From: Paraconexibacter algicola
GTDB lineage: Bacteria > Actinomycetota > Thermoleophilia > Solirubrobacterales > Solirubrobacteraceae
Length of the DNA stretch: 64,000 nucleotides
Assembly: GCF_003044185.1 (NCBI RefSeq)
Contig: NZ_PYYB01000001.1
Span: forward strand, 2,128,978-2,192,977
Reading direction: 5' to 3'
The first letter of the stretch is position 1. Every line of letters starts with the position of its first letter. Under the pieces are notes generated by a model, which was not told where the DNA came from, made no database searches, and worked only from the letters and a program-made list of their open reading frames with translations. Made by a program: the position numbers and the translations under genes. This document shows positions 34,991 through 43,293 of the stretch, one piece after another.

Positions 34991-34999
34991 GTGCTGCGC

Positions 35000-35022
35000 G
35001 TACCCGGTCGGGCGCGTGACAC
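35000..35022 (-). promoter_or_regulatory. SigB/F-type promoter of the 34990 gene
   Basis: On the minus strand GTGT, 13-bp spacer, GGGTAC (35000-35005), then 9 nt and ATG. It matches the GGGTAG-N9-ATG pattern seen at several other genes in this region. Confidence 0.5.
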
Positions 35023-35038
35023 ACCTCACCCCACCCGG

Positions 35039-35063
35039 GTTTGCCGCCCGCCGCCCCGGCGAT
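35039..35063 (+). promoter_or_regulatory. Possible SigB/F-type promoter of the Holin-X gene
   Basis: GTTT (35039-35042), 15-bp spacer, GGCGAT (35058-35063), then 9 nt and ATG 35073. Spacing matches the other sites, although the second hexamer is a weaker match. Confidence 0.4.
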
Positions 35064-35072
35064 ACGGGGGCC

Positions 35073-35477
35073 ATGCCGTCCGACACCGCCGATCCCGCCC
35101 CGTCCGCCGCGGAGCTCGTCCGCCAGCTCTCGCAGGAGACCTCGACGCTCGTGCGACAGGAGCTGCGGCTCGCCCAGCTCGAGCTGCAGGAGAAGGGACG
35201 GCGCGCCGGGATCGGCGCCGGCCTCGTCGGTGGCGCGTCCGGCGTCGCGCTGTTCGCGCTCGGCGCGCTCGTCGCCGCGGCCATCCTGGGGCTGGCCACC
35301 GTGGTCGAGCCGTGGCTGGCGGCGCTCGCGGTCGCCGGTGCGCTGCTGCTCGCCGCCGCCGGCCTCGCGCTCGCCGGCCGCCGGCAGGTGGCGCGCGCAG
35401 TGCCCCCGGCGCCCGAGCGGGCCGTGCAGAGCGCCCGGACCGACGTCCACACCCTCAAGGAGGCCGCGCAGCGATGA
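35073..35477 (+). CDS. Actinobacterial Holin-X family protein
   Basis: A 134-residue protein: a helix with QLSQETSTLVRQELRLAQLE followed by two membrane segments (~50-75 and 82-105). Holin-X is a name only; members are widespread chromosomal membrane proteins, not phage lysis genes. It overlaps a DUF3618 gene by 4 bp, the same pairing as at 59738-60732. Confidence 0.85.
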   Translation: MPSDTADPAPSAAELVRQLSQETSTLVRQELRLAQLELQEKGRRAGIGAGLVGGASGVALFALGALVAAAILGLATVVEPWLAALAVAGALLLAAAGLALAGRRQVARAVPPAPERAVQSARTDVHTLKEAAQR

Positions 35478-35752
35478 GCACCCCGGACCCCACGCCCTCC
35501 CCGGCCCGGACCGTGGAGGAGGCGCGCGAGCAGATCGAGGAGACCCGCGAGGAGCTCGCGGAGACCGTCGAGCAGCTCGCCGCGAAGGCCGACGTGAAGG
35601 CGCGGGCGGCCGACAAGCTCCAGAACGTGCGCGAGGCGACGCCCGATCCGGGTGGCCTTCGCCGGCGCATCGCGGGCGACCCAGCGAGGGCGGGCATCGT
35701 CGCCGCCGTCGCGGCAGGGGTCGTCGTCGGCGTCCGTCGCAGGCGGCGATGA
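35474..35752 (+). CDS. DUF3618 protein
   Basis: A 92-residue protein with the DUF3618 signature EEAREQIEETREELAETVEQ, then LAAKADVKARAADKL and a C-terminal membrane anchor (GIVAAVAAGVVVGV). Function unknown; linked with Holin-X proteins. ATGA overlaps join it to both neighbours. Confidence 0.85.
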   Translation: MSTPDPTPSPARTVEEAREQIEETREELAETVEQLAAKADVKARAADKLQNVREATPDPGGLRRRIAGDPARAGIVAAVAAGVVVGVRRRRR

Positions 35753-36177
35753 GCCTCCCGCACCGTCCGGCCGGCGCCTCCGACGACGCCGTCGAGGCTG
35801 CCGGCCGGATGACGGAGGCGCTCGAGACGCTCGAGCGCGCCCGCGGGCACCTGTACGCCTTCCACCAGCTCACCGGGTCCTCCGACCTCGCGCTGGACGA
35901 CGTGGTCGAGCTGCTGCGCGCCGACGGCCGCGACGCGCTCGCCGACGACCTCGAGCGCGAGCTCGTCGGGCACAACGTCCTCGCGGGCCGCTGGACCTTC
36001 CAGCTCGTCGAGGAGTTCGACGACGGCCACTACGCGCTCTTCCGCGAGCACGAGCGCCGCGTGCGGGACGAGCTCACCGGCGGCGTCCGCCACGTCCACG
36101 AGGCGGAGATGAAGGAGCGCCGCCGGACACCGGGCCGCCCCGGCCACGAGGCCACGCCCGACGAGGCGGGCGGCTGA
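35749..36177 (+). CDS. Hypothetical soluble protein
   Basis: A 142-residue acidic helical protein (EALETLERARGHLYAFHQLT; VGHNVLAGRWTFQLVEEFDD). The pattern recurs in actinobacteria as a short uncharacterised family. It ends the Holin-X/DUF3618 operon through a 4-bp overlap. Confidence 0.65.
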   Translation: MSLPHRPAGASDDAVEAAGRMTEALETLERARGHLYAFHQLTGSSDLALDDVVELLRADGRDALADDLERELVGHNVLAGRWTFQLVEEFDDGHYALFREHERRVRDELTGGVRHVHEAEMKERRRTPGRPGHEATPDEAGG

Positions 36178-36178
36178 G

Positions 36179-36865
36179 GTGGGCCGCCGGGCCGGGGTCG
36201 CCCTGGACGTCGACGGCACGCTCGTGGACAGCGTGCACCACCACGCCGTCTGCTGGCAGCGCGCGTTAGCGCAGCTCGGGCACGACGTATCCGCCGCGCG
36301 TGCCCACCGGCACGTCGGCATGGGCGGCGACCAGCTGGTCGAGGCGCTCATCGGCGCCGAGGGCGAGGCCCGTGACGGTGACGCCCTGCGCGCCTCGCAC
36401 GACGCGCTCTTCGCGATCGACCTGCCGACCGTCCGGCCGCTGCCCGGCGCGCGGGACCTGCTGGTCGCACTCGCCCGCGAGGGTGCCCCGGTCGTCCTGG
36501 CGAGCTCTGCGTCCGAGGACGAGGTGCGCCACTACCTCGACCTCCTCGACGCCGACGATCTCGTCGCGGGATGGACGACGGCAGACGACGTGGACGCCAC
36601 GAAGCCTGACGGCGCGCTGCTGCAGGTGGCGTGGCGTACGCTCGGCACCGAGGCGGCCGTGATGATCGGGGACAGTCCGTGGGACGTGCTCGCCGCGCAG
36701 GACGCGGGGATGCCCGCGATCGGCGTCGACGCGGCGGGGTTCGGATGCGCGAGCCTGCGCGAGGCGGGCGCGGCGCTCGTGGTCGACGGCCTGCCGGACC
36801 TGCTCGACCGCGTGCACGACGAGCCGTTCGTGCAGTGGCGCGACGGGGCGCGCTCAGCCGTCTGA
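36179..36865 (+). CDS. HAD-superfamily phosphatase
   Basis: A 228-residue HAD hydrolase: motif I DVDGTLVDS, motif II VLASSASE, motif III Lys in DATKPDG and motif IV MIGDSPWD. The cap insertion fits phosphoglycolate phosphatase or beta-phosphoglucomutase types. GTG start 2 bp after the preceding stop, so part of the same operon. The substrate is unknown. Confidence 0.85.
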   Translation: MGRRAGVALDVDGTLVDSVHHHAVCWQRALAQLGHDVSAARAHRHVGMGGDQLVEALIGAEGEARDGDALRASHDALFAIDLPTVRPLPGARDLLVALAREGAPVVLASSASEDEVRHYLDLLDADDLVAGWTTADDVDATKPDGALLQVAWRTLGTEAAVMIGDSPWDVLAAQDAGMPAIGVDAAGFGCASLREAGAALVVDGLPDLLDRVHDEPFVQWRDGARSAV

Positions 36866-37312
36866 GGCGGCGAGCGCGTCGGCCGCCGCCTGTCGCGCCT
36901 TTTTCCAGCTGCCCGCCGACGCGAGCACGGACCCGAGCGCCGGGAGCTCCGCGTCGGCGGCGCTGAGCCGCTCGTAGTCGAGCATCCGCAGGCGCGCGAC
37001 GGGGACCTCGACGCGAGCCGCGACGGTGCGCAGCGCCTCGGCGACCACGAGCGGGTCGGCGGCCTCCGCGTCCTCGCGCCGCGCCGCGTTGGCGAGGACC
37101 CCGGCCGCACTGCCGGAGCTCACCGTCGCGGGGTCGACGTCGGTGCGGGCACGGCCCGCGGCGATCCCCAGCCGGCAGTGCGGGCAGCGCATCCGCTGGG
37201 CCGGGAACGGGCCGTCGGCGTCGTCGCCGATCGGCAGCAGGCAGTGTGGGCAGTGCGCGGTGGCCACGACCGCGGGTGTGCCCGGCGCGACGCCCGGCAA
37301 ACATGGATTCAC
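36854..37312 (-). CDS. Zinc-ribbon protein paired with TetR-PP2C
   Basis: A 152-residue protein with two CPHC pairs (AHCPHCLLPIGDD, RMRCPHCRLGI), a likely zinc ribbon, followed by a helical domain rich in Ala. The GTG at 37312 overlaps the stop of the phosphatase gene (GTGA), so they are made together; it may be a partner or DNA-contacting adaptor. It overlaps the HAD gene end by 12 bp. Confidence 0.65.
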   Translation of the reverse strand: MNPCLPGVAPGTPAVVATAHCPHCLLPIGDDADGPFPAQRMRCPHCRLGIAAGRARTDVDPATVSSGSAAGVLANAARREDAEAADPLVVAEALRTVAARVEVPVARLRMLDYERLSAADAELPALGSVLASAGSWKKARQAAADALAASDG

Positions 37313-38685
37313 GGGGTGCCCTTCGCGGGGGCGAGCACGACGATCATCGCGTCGTCGTCGAGGTCCTCGCCGCCGGCGTCGCGGATCGCGCCCTGGATGA
37401 GGCTGAGCGTACGCGCCGGGCTCGCGCCGCGGGAGCGTCGCGCGAGCTCGCGCAGGGCCGCGGCCGAGAGCGGCGCGCCGTCGAGCCCGCTGACGCCGTC
37501 GGACAGCAGCAGGATGCGCTCGTCCGGCCGGACGACCCGGTGCGAGGTCGGGATCGTCTCGGGCAGCGGGTCGGTGGCCAGCTGCGGCAGCGCGTGGTCG
37601 CGCAGGGTGGTCAGCCGGCCCTCCGCGTCGGCGAGCACGGGGTGCAGGTCGCCGGCGGCGACCCAGAACAGCGTCGAGGTGGTGGCGTGCCAGCGGGCGA
37701 CGAACGCCGAGCAGCGGACCTCGTCGCCGCCGATGCTGCGGATCGCCGCGTCCATGTGCTGGATCGCGTCCCGCGGCGTGGAGCCGACGGTCCGCGCCGC
37801 GCGCAGCGCGCCGAGCGCGACGGCGCTCGTCGCCGCCGCCCGCGCCCCCGAGCCGAGCGTGTCGACCGCGGCGATCCACGCCCCGTCCTGGTTCTCGGCG
37901 TGGTCGAACCAGTTGCCGCCGTTCTCGTAGGCGGGCAGGACGTCCCCGGCGAGGCGCAGCCCCGACAGCCGCGCGAGCCGCGGCGGCAGGCACAGCTGCT
38001 GCGTCTCGGCGGCGGCGGTGGTCTCCTTGCGGCGCCGGGACGCGGCGATCACGTCGCTGAACGGCTCGCTCATCGCCAGCGCGATCCCGGCGTGCCGGGC
38101 CATCTCCTGCAGCAGGCCGGCGTCCTGCGCGTCGAGCGCGAGCAGCGCGCCGGTGGCGCGGCCGCGCACGACCATGGGGGCGATCGTGACCGACGGCAGC
38201 GTCGCGGAGACCGCCTCGTGCAGCGCTTCGATGCCCTCGGCCGGGATCTCGGGGCCGGCGGCGAGCCGGACCACCATCTCCTCCGGGAACTCCAGCGAGC
38301 CCGCGGCCCGCAGCAGCCGCGTCCCGCCGATGTCGACCAGGTACAGGGCGACCGCGCGCGCCCGGCTGTAGCGCTGCGCCTCGCCGACGATCTGCTCGGG
38401 CAGCTGGGGCGGGGCGACCCGGTCCAGCAGGGCGGGGATGTCCAGCGGGGCGGGGGAGGGGGCGTCCGCGGCGGGCCGGCGGACCTGCGACGCGCGGGTC
38501 TCCTCCGCCTCGGTGACGAGCGCGGCGATCGTCGGGTAGTGCCGGTACACCGTCGCGCGTGCGACGCCCGCGCGCCACGCGACCGCCCCGGCGGTCGGCG
38601 TCTCGCCGTCGTCCAGGAGGGAGATCGTGGCGTCGAGGATCGCGGAGCGGTTGCGCACGACGTCGCGGCGGTCGGAAGCCGTCAT
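37309..38685 (-). CDS. TetR-type HTH fused to GAF and PP2C phosphatase domains
   Basis: A 458-residue protein of unusual layout. Residues ~10-60 match the TetR_N helix-turn-helix (RSAILDATISLLDD, TAGAVAWRAGVARATVYRHY). Residues ~95-215 look like a GAF sensor. Residues ~240-458 are a SpoIIE/PP2C phosphatase with NGGNWFDHAE (Asn in place of the usual first Asp of GGDWFD), AVDTLGSGA and LLSDGVSGLD. ATG 38685 follows GAGGAGC. It is divergent from a STAS gene, its probable substrate. It could couple promoter binding directly to partner switching. Confidence 0.8.
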   Translation of the reverse strand: MTASDRRDVVRNRSAILDATISLLDDGETPTAGAVAWRAGVARATVYRHYPTIAALVTEAEETRASQVRRPAADAPSPAPLDIPALLDRVAPPQLPEQIVGEAQRYSRARAVALYLVDIGGTRLLRAAGSLEFPEEMVVRLAAGPEIPAEGIEALHEAVSATLPSVTIAPMVVRGRATGALLALDAQDAGLLQEMARHAGIALAMSEPFSDVIAASRRRKETTAAAETQQLCLPPRLARLSGLRLAGDVLPAYENGGNWFDHAENQDGAWIAAVDTLGSGARAAATSAVALGALRAARTVGSTPRDAIQHMDAAIRSIGGDEVRCSAFVARWHATTSTLFWVAAGDLHPVLADAEGRLTTLRDHALPQLATDPLPETIPTSHRVVRPDERILLLSDGVSGLDGAPLSAAALRELARRSRGASPARTLSLIQGAIRDAGGEDLDDDAMIVVLAPAKGTP

Positions 38686-38787
38686 GACGCTCCTCATGCC
38701 ACGCACCTGGCGCCTGAAACCTGGACCTGTCACATTTCGGATCGCACGGCGTCTCAGTTCGCACGACCGCGGGCGAGGTGCGCTTGC

Positions 38788-39153
38788 ATGGAACGTGTCG
38801 TGGGTCCTCAGGTCTGGTTTTCCGTCACCGCCGCCGCGCCCCGGGAGGGTGAGGTCGAGCTGCGCCTGGCCGGCGACCTCGACCTCGCGACGACGACCAG
38901 GCTCCGCGCCGCGGTCGACGAGGCGATCGGCGACGGGGGACGCGGGACGGCGCTGGTGCTCGAGCTCTCCGAGCTGCGGTTCGTGGACTCCACGGGCATC
39001 CGCGTGATCCTCGACCTCCGCACCGAGCGGCTCGCCGACGGCGGCCGGCTGATCCTCCGCGCGCCGACCCCGGCGGTCCTGCGCGTGCTCGAGCTGATGG
39101 CGCTCGACACGGTGCTCGAGATCGAGCGCGGCAGCACCCCGGCGACGGACTGA
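38788..39153 (+). CDS. STAS anti-anti-sigma factor
   Basis: A 121-residue STAS protein (VELRLAGDLDLATTTRLRAA; phospho-serine in VDSTGIRVIL). It is transcribed away from the TetR-GAF-PP2C gene with a 102-bp gap that may hold the binding site of that protein. Likely antagonist of an RsbW-type kinase in the window (44129 or 26844). Confidence 0.85.
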   Translation: MERVVGPQVWFSVTAAAPREGEVELRLAGDLDLATTTRLRAAVDEAIGDGGRGTALVLELSELRFVDSTGIRVILDLRTERLADGGRLILRAPTPAVLRVLELMALDTVLEIERGSTPATD

Positions 39154-39172
39154 CGCTCGCACGCCCGGGTAG
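39148..39172 (+). promoter_or_regulatory. SigB/F-type promoter of the Rieske oxidoreductase gene
   Basis: GACT, 15-bp spacer, GGGTAG (39167-39172), then exactly 9 nt and ATG 39182. No ribosome-binding site, so the mRNA is probably leaderless. The -35-like element is weak. Confidence 0.55.
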
Positions 39173-39181
39173 CCGCCCGGC

Positions 39182-40741
39182 ATGACCACGACCACCTCCG
39201 GGCCGCACGGGTCCCCCTGGCTCGCCGCCCTCGACCCGATCCCGCCCCGACCGGCGCTCGTCGCGCCCCTGCGCGTCGACGTCGCCGTCGTCGGCGCCGG
39301 GATCGTCGGCCTGACGACCGCCCTGCTCCTCGCCCGCGAGGGCGTCCGGGTCGCCGTGCTCGAGGCCGACCGCGTCGGCGGCGGCGTCAGCGGCGCCAGC
39401 ACCGCGAAGGTGACGTCCGCCCACGGGCTCGCCTACGACGAGCTGGAACGCCGGCACGGCAGCGACGCGGCCCGCACCTACGCGCAGGCGCAGGAGGGCG
39501 CGCTCGGGTGGATGCGTGACCACGTGCGCGACCGCGCCATCGCCTGCGACTGGCGCGCCCGCGACGCGTACACCTTCACCGAGGACCCGGACTGGCGCGA
39601 GGACCTCGAGCGCGAGGCCGACGCCGCCCGACGCGCCGGCCTGCCGGTCGCCGACGCGGCCGAGGTCCCGGAGCCGTTCCGGGCCGTCGCCGGGCTGCGC
39701 GTCCTGCACCAGGCCGAGTTCCACCCCACCCGATACCTGCTCGCGCTCGCCGCGGAGGTCGAGGAGCTCGGGGGCGCCGTCCACGAGCGCTCCCGTGCGA
39801 CGGGGGTCAAGGAGGCCGACCCGTGCGTCGTGACCCTCGCGACCGGCGCCGAGGTCACCTGCGGCCAGGTGGTCGTCGCGACGCACGCGCCGTTCCTGGA
39901 CCGGGGCGGGTACTTCGCGCGGCTCGCCGCCGAGCGCTCGTACGCCGTCGCGCTCGCCGCCCCGTCCGGCAGCCTGCCCGACGGCATGTTCTACGCGACC
40001 GGGGACCGGACCCGCTCGGTCCGGGTGATCCCCGGCGACCGCGAGGACCTCCTCGTCGTCGGCGGCGCCGGCCACAAGTCCGGCCAGCGTCGCGCCGACG
40101 ACGCCCCGTTCGAGGAGCTCGCCGCCTGGGGTCGCGAGCGCTTCCGCGTCGGAGCGGTCCGCCACCGCTGGTCCGCCCAGGACCTGCACTCCGTCGACGG
40201 GCTCCCCTACGTCGGCCACTACTGGGCCGCGTCGCGCAGGCTGTGGGTCGCGACGGGCCTGCGCAAGTGGGGGTACACGAACGGGACCGCCGCGGCCATG
40301 GTCCTCGCCCAGCGCATCCACGGTCGCACCCACCCGTGGGCGGGCCTGTTCGACGCCGACCGACTACGTCCCATCGCCGCCGGGCCGCGGTTCGTGCGCG
40401 AGAACGCGAACGTCGCGCGGCGCATGATCGGCGACCCGCTGCGCACGCGGCTGCGCGCCCCGGCCGTGGAGGACCTCGAGCCCGGCCAGGGGCGGATCGT
40501 GCGTCGCGAGGGCCGCAAGGTCGCCGCGTACCTCGACGAGGACGGCAGCACGCTGCACCTCTGCTCCGCCACCTGCACGCACCTGGGCTGCGAGCTGCGG
40601 TTCAACGACAGCGAGCGGTCCTGGGACTGCCCCTGCCACGGCTCGCGCTTCGACACGCGTGGCGCGGTGCTCGAGGGCCCGGCGGTCGACCCGCTGGAGC
40701 ACGCCGAGCACGCGCGCGACGTGCCGGCGAGGCGGGCCTAG
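39182..40741 (+). CDS. FAD-dependent oxidoreductase with C-terminal Rieske domain
   Basis: A 519-residue fusion. Residues 30-400 are a DAO-type FAD domain (VVGAGIVGLTTALLL, GGGVSGASTAKVT). Residues ~425-515 are a Rieske [2Fe-2S] domain with CTHLGC and CPCHGSRF cluster motifs. The combination occurs in actinobacteria and bacilli as a gly/sarcosine-oxidase-like protein of unknown substrate. Its stop overlaps the convergent reductase gene by 4 bp. Confidence 0.9.
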   Translation: MTTTTSGPHGSPWLAALDPIPPRPALVAPLRVDVAVVGAGIVGLTTALLLAREGVRVAVLEADRVGGGVSGASTAKVTSAHGLAYDELERRHGSDAARTYAQAQEGALGWMRDHVRDRAIACDWRARDAYTFTEDPDWREDLEREADAARRAGLPVADAAEVPEPFRAVAGLRVLHQAEFHPTRYLLALAAEVEELGGAVHERSRATGVKEADPCVVTLATGAEVTCGQVVVATHAPFLDRGGYFARLAAERSYAVALAAPSGSLPDGMFYATGDRTRSVRVIPGDREDLLVVGGAGHKSGQRRADDAPFEELAAWGRERFRVGAVRHRWSAQDLHSVDGLPYVGHYWAASRRLWVATGLRKWGYTNGTAAAMVLAQRIHGRTHPWAGLFDADRLRPIAAGPRFVRENANVARRMIGDPLRTRLRAPAVEDLEPGQGRIVRREGRKVAAYLDEDGSTLHLCSATCTHLGCELRFNDSERSWDCPCHGSRFDTRGAVLEGPAVDPLEHAEHARDVPARRA

Positions 40742-41349
40742 GCGTTCGGCGGCTTCGGGATCGGTGCGGCGCTCAGGGCTCGCGCCGCGTGGGCCAGCAC
40801 GTGGGCCATCGCGTCCCCCGTGCTGTGCGTCCACTCCCGGTCCCCCGTCGTGCGGTACTCCTCCTCGCCGGGGCCGGGCCCCTTGTTCCAGTACGTCCAG
40901 GCCTGGCCCGGAACGGTCAGGCCCAGGTCGATCGCCGCTCCGGCGATCTCCGCGATGCAGTGGTGCGCCCCGTCCTCGTTGCCCACGACCACGACGCCCG
41001 CCACCCGGTTGAAGAGCACCGGCACTCCGTCCTCATCGGTCTCCGCGATCATCGCGTCCATCCGCTCGAGGGCCCGCTTCACGACGCTCGACGGCTGCCC
41101 GAGCCAGGTCGGGGTGCCGAAGACGACGATGTCCGCGGCGAGGATGTGCTCGCGAACCCCCGGCCAGTGGTCCCCGTCGGAGACCGCCTCCGACACCACG
41201 CCCGGATCGATCCGCCGGTCGACGAGACGGATGTGCTCGCACGTCACGTCATGCTCGGCGAGTCGGTCCGCGACGTAGCGACAGAGCTCCTCGGTGCTCG
41301 ACGGCTCGGGAGAAGGCTTGAGGGTCGCGTTCAGGAAGATCGCTCGCAT
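40738..41349 (-). CDS. Flavodoxin-like NAD(P)H-dependent FMN reductase
   Basis: A 203-residue flavodoxin-fold protein: phosphate-loop region LNATLKPSPEPSSTEEL and FGTPTWLGQPSSVVKRALERM. It probably reduces flavins or quinones. It shares a palindromic promoter with the divergent dehydrogenase gene; GGGTAG lies 9 nt before its ATG. Confidence 0.85.
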   Translation of the reverse strand: MRAIFLNATLKPSPEPSSTEELCRYVADRLAEHDVTCEHIRLVDRRIDPGVVSEAVSDGDHWPGVREHILAADIVVFGTPTWLGQPSSVVKRALERMDAMIAETDEDGVPVLFNRVAGVVVVGNEDGAHHCIAEIAGAAIDLGLTVPGQAWTYWNKGPGPGEEEYRTTGDREWTHSTGDAMAHVLAHAARALSAAPIPKPPNA

Positions 41350-41358
41350 GCCCGCCGA

Positions 41359-41370
41359 CTACCCGGGTAG
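41359..41370. promoter_or_regulatory. Palindromic CTACCCGGGTAG serving two divergent genes
   Basis: A perfect 12-bp palindrome. Each half is a GGGTAG -10-like hexamer, one facing the reductase ATG (41349) and one the dehydrogenase ATG (41380), each with exactly 9 intervening nt. Symmetry extends to GCAT/ATGC at both starts. The two promoters overlap completely, so their use may be mutually exclusive. Confidence 0.6.
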
Positions 41371-41379
41371 CCGCCGCCG

Positions 41380-42564
41380 ATGCGAGCACTCACATGGCAC
41401 GACCGGCGCGACGTCCGAGTGGACACCGTCCCGGACCCCACAATCGAGCACCCCACCGACGCGATCATCGAGGTCACCTCCAGCGGCCTCTGCGGCTCCG
41501 ACCTCCATCTGTACGAGGTCCTCGGGCCGTTCCTGCAACCCGGCGACATCCTCGGTCACGAGCCGATGGGCATCGTGCGGGAGGTCGGCTCGGAGGTCAC
41601 CCACATCGCCCCCGGCGACCGCGTCGTCGTCCCGTTCAACATCTCCTGCGGGCACTGCCTCATGTGCGACGACGGGCTTCAGACCCAGTGCGAGACCACC
41701 CAGAACCACGACCAGGGGACCGGCGCCGACCTGTTCGGCTACACGAAGCTCTACGGGCAGGTGGCGGGCGGCCAGGCCGAGTTCCTGCGCGTACCGCAGG
41801 CCCACTACGGTCCCGTGAAGGTGCCCGACGGTCCGCCGGACGACCGCTTCCTGTTCCTCTCCGACGTCCTGCCGACCGCTTGGCAGGCCGTCGAGTACGC
41901 CGACGTGCCGGACGGCGGCACCGTCGCGGTCATCGGGCTCGGACCGATCGGAGAGATGGCCACCCGCATCGCGCAGCACCGCGGGTACGACGTGCTGGGC
42001 CTCGACCTCGTCGAGGACCGCCTGCGCCGGTCCGCCGGGCACGGCGTCCGCACGATCGACATCAGCGAGCACGACGGCGACCTCGCCGACGCCGTCCGGG
42101 AGGTCACGGGGGGCCGCGGCCCGGACTCGGTCGTCGACGCGGTCGGGATGGAGGCCCACGGCTCGCCCGTCGGCAAGGCGGCGCACACGCTCGCAGGACT
42201 CCTGCCCGACAGGATCGCCGAGAAGGTCATGGAGACCGCGGGCACGGACCGCACCGCCGCCCTGCATGCCGCGATCGACATCGTGCGTCGCGGCGGCACG
42301 GTCTCGCTCTCCGGGGTCTACGGCGGGATGGCGACGCCGATCCCGCTCCTCCAGGCCTTCGACAAGCAGCTGACCCTCCGGATGGGCCAGGCCAACGTGA
42401 AGCGATGGATGGACGACCTGCTGCCGCTCGTCTGCGACGACGCCGACCCGCTCGGGACGGAGTCGTTCGCCACCCATCGCGTCCCGCTCGAGGAGGCGCC
42501 TGCCGCCTACGAGACCTTCCAGAAGAAGGAGGACGGGGCGTTCAAGATCGTGTTCGCCCCGTGA
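41380..42564 (+). CDS. Zinc alcohol dehydrogenase, formaldehyde-dehydrogenase type
   Basis: A 394-residue medium-chain dehydrogenase: catalytic zinc region GLCGSDLHLYE and GHEPMG, structural zinc loop with Cys residues (SCGHCLMCDDG), and NAD motif VIGLGPIGEMA. The long insertion before the C-terminus resembles glutathione-independent formaldehyde dehydrogenases. Probably detoxifies aldehydes under stress. It overlaps the convergent DUF892 gene by 23 bp. Confidence 0.9.
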   Translation: MRALTWHDRRDVRVDTVPDPTIEHPTDAIIEVTSSGLCGSDLHLYEVLGPFLQPGDILGHEPMGIVREVGSEVTHIAPGDRVVVPFNISCGHCLMCDDGLQTQCETTQNHDQGTGADLFGYTKLYGQVAGGQAEFLRVPQAHYGPVKVPDGPPDDRFLFLSDVLPTAWQAVEYADVPDGGTVAVIGLGPIGEMATRIAQHRGYDVLGLDLVEDRLRRSAGHGVRTIDISEHDGDLADAVREVTGGRGPDSVVDAVGMEAHGSPVGKAAHTLAGLLPDRIAEKVMETAGTDRTAALHAAIDIVRRGGTVSLSGVYGGMATPIPLLQAFDKQLTLRMGQANVKRWMDDLLPLVCDDADPLGTESFATHRVPLEEAPAAYETFQKKEDGAFKIVFAP

Positions 42565-43144
42565 CGGCGCGCCGCTCGGCGGCCGGGACCTCGGCCCGGG
42601 TCACGGCCGTGACGAGCGGACCGATCTGCCGCTGCAGCAGCCGCTGCATCTTCTCCTCCTCGCGCCGGTGCGACCGCGCGAGCTTCGCGGTGTCGCGGTC
42701 GCCGAGCTTCTCGGCGACCGCCTCGATCACGTCGTAGTGGGCGATCTCCTCGGCCTCGTTCCAGAGCGCGTCGCGGACGAGGCGGAGATCGTTGTCCATC
42801 GGGCTCGTGCCGCGCAGCGCCTGGACCGGGCCCTTGGCGGCCGCGGCCGCCCGGTTGGCCGCCGACGTCGCGACCGACGCGACCTCCGACAGGACGTCCG
42901 GGCCGGGCAGGTCGGGGCCGGCGCTCGCCTCCGCGCCGAGCTGCTTCATTCGCTTCTTCAGCGCCCGCGACTGTCCGCGCGTGACCTTCAGGTGCTCCTG
43001 CAGGCCCTCCTTGAGCTGCTTGCGGTCGGCGACGCGGATCTGCGCCGCGAGCGCGGTCTCGAGCTGCTGCTCCTTGCCGAACGCCTCGTCGAGGTACTTC
43101 GCGATCAGCGCGTCGCGGGCGGGGGTGGGGTCGGACTTCGCCAT
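42542..43144 (-). CDS. Ferritin-like DUF892/YciF-type protein
   Basis: A 200-residue helical-bundle protein (AKYLDEAFGKEQQLETALA; LWNEAEEIAHYDVIEAVAEKLGD; LARSHRREEEKM) with spaced Glu/His residues as in diiron YciF-like proteins. Such proteins are stress-induced in many bacteria. ATG 43144 has a GAGCGAC-like leader; the frame upstream to 43264 is not needed. Confidence 0.75.
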   Translation of the reverse strand: MAKSDPTPARDALIAKYLDEAFGKEQQLETALAAQIRVADRKQLKEGLQEHLKVTRGQSRALKKRMKQLGAEASAGPDLPGPDVLSEVASVATSAANRAAAAAKGPVQALRGTSPMDNDLRLVRDALWNEAEEIAHYDVIEAVAEKLGDRDTAKLARSHRREEEKMQRLLQRQIGPLVTAVTRAEVPAAERRAVTGRTRS

Positions 43145-43224
43145 CTGGGGTCGCTCCTCGTTGTCGGTCGGGCGGGATGCCCGCCGCTCCCGCGTACCCG
43201 TGCGTCCCGGAGGGAACCGCCGTC

Positions 43225-43249
43225 GTTTCGGCCGATCCCGTGTGGGTAG
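43225..43249 (+). promoter_or_regulatory. SigB/F-type promoter of the CBS gene
   Basis: GTTT (43225-43228), 15-bp spacer, GGGTAG (43244-43249). This is the clearest match in the window to the SigB-family consensus (GTTT ... GGGTA). The transcript has a 5' leader with a GAGGAGG ribosome-binding site at 43281-43287. Confidence 0.7.
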
Positions 43250-43293
43250 CCGCCGGGTCCGCACGATCCATCAACTCCACGAGGAGGCCCACC

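Noticed and set aside
35073-35477. A prophage lysis cassette suggested by the Holin-X name
   Set aside because: Holin-X proteins are common chromosomal actinobacterial membrane proteins; no capsid, tail, terminase or endolysin gene is near either copy.
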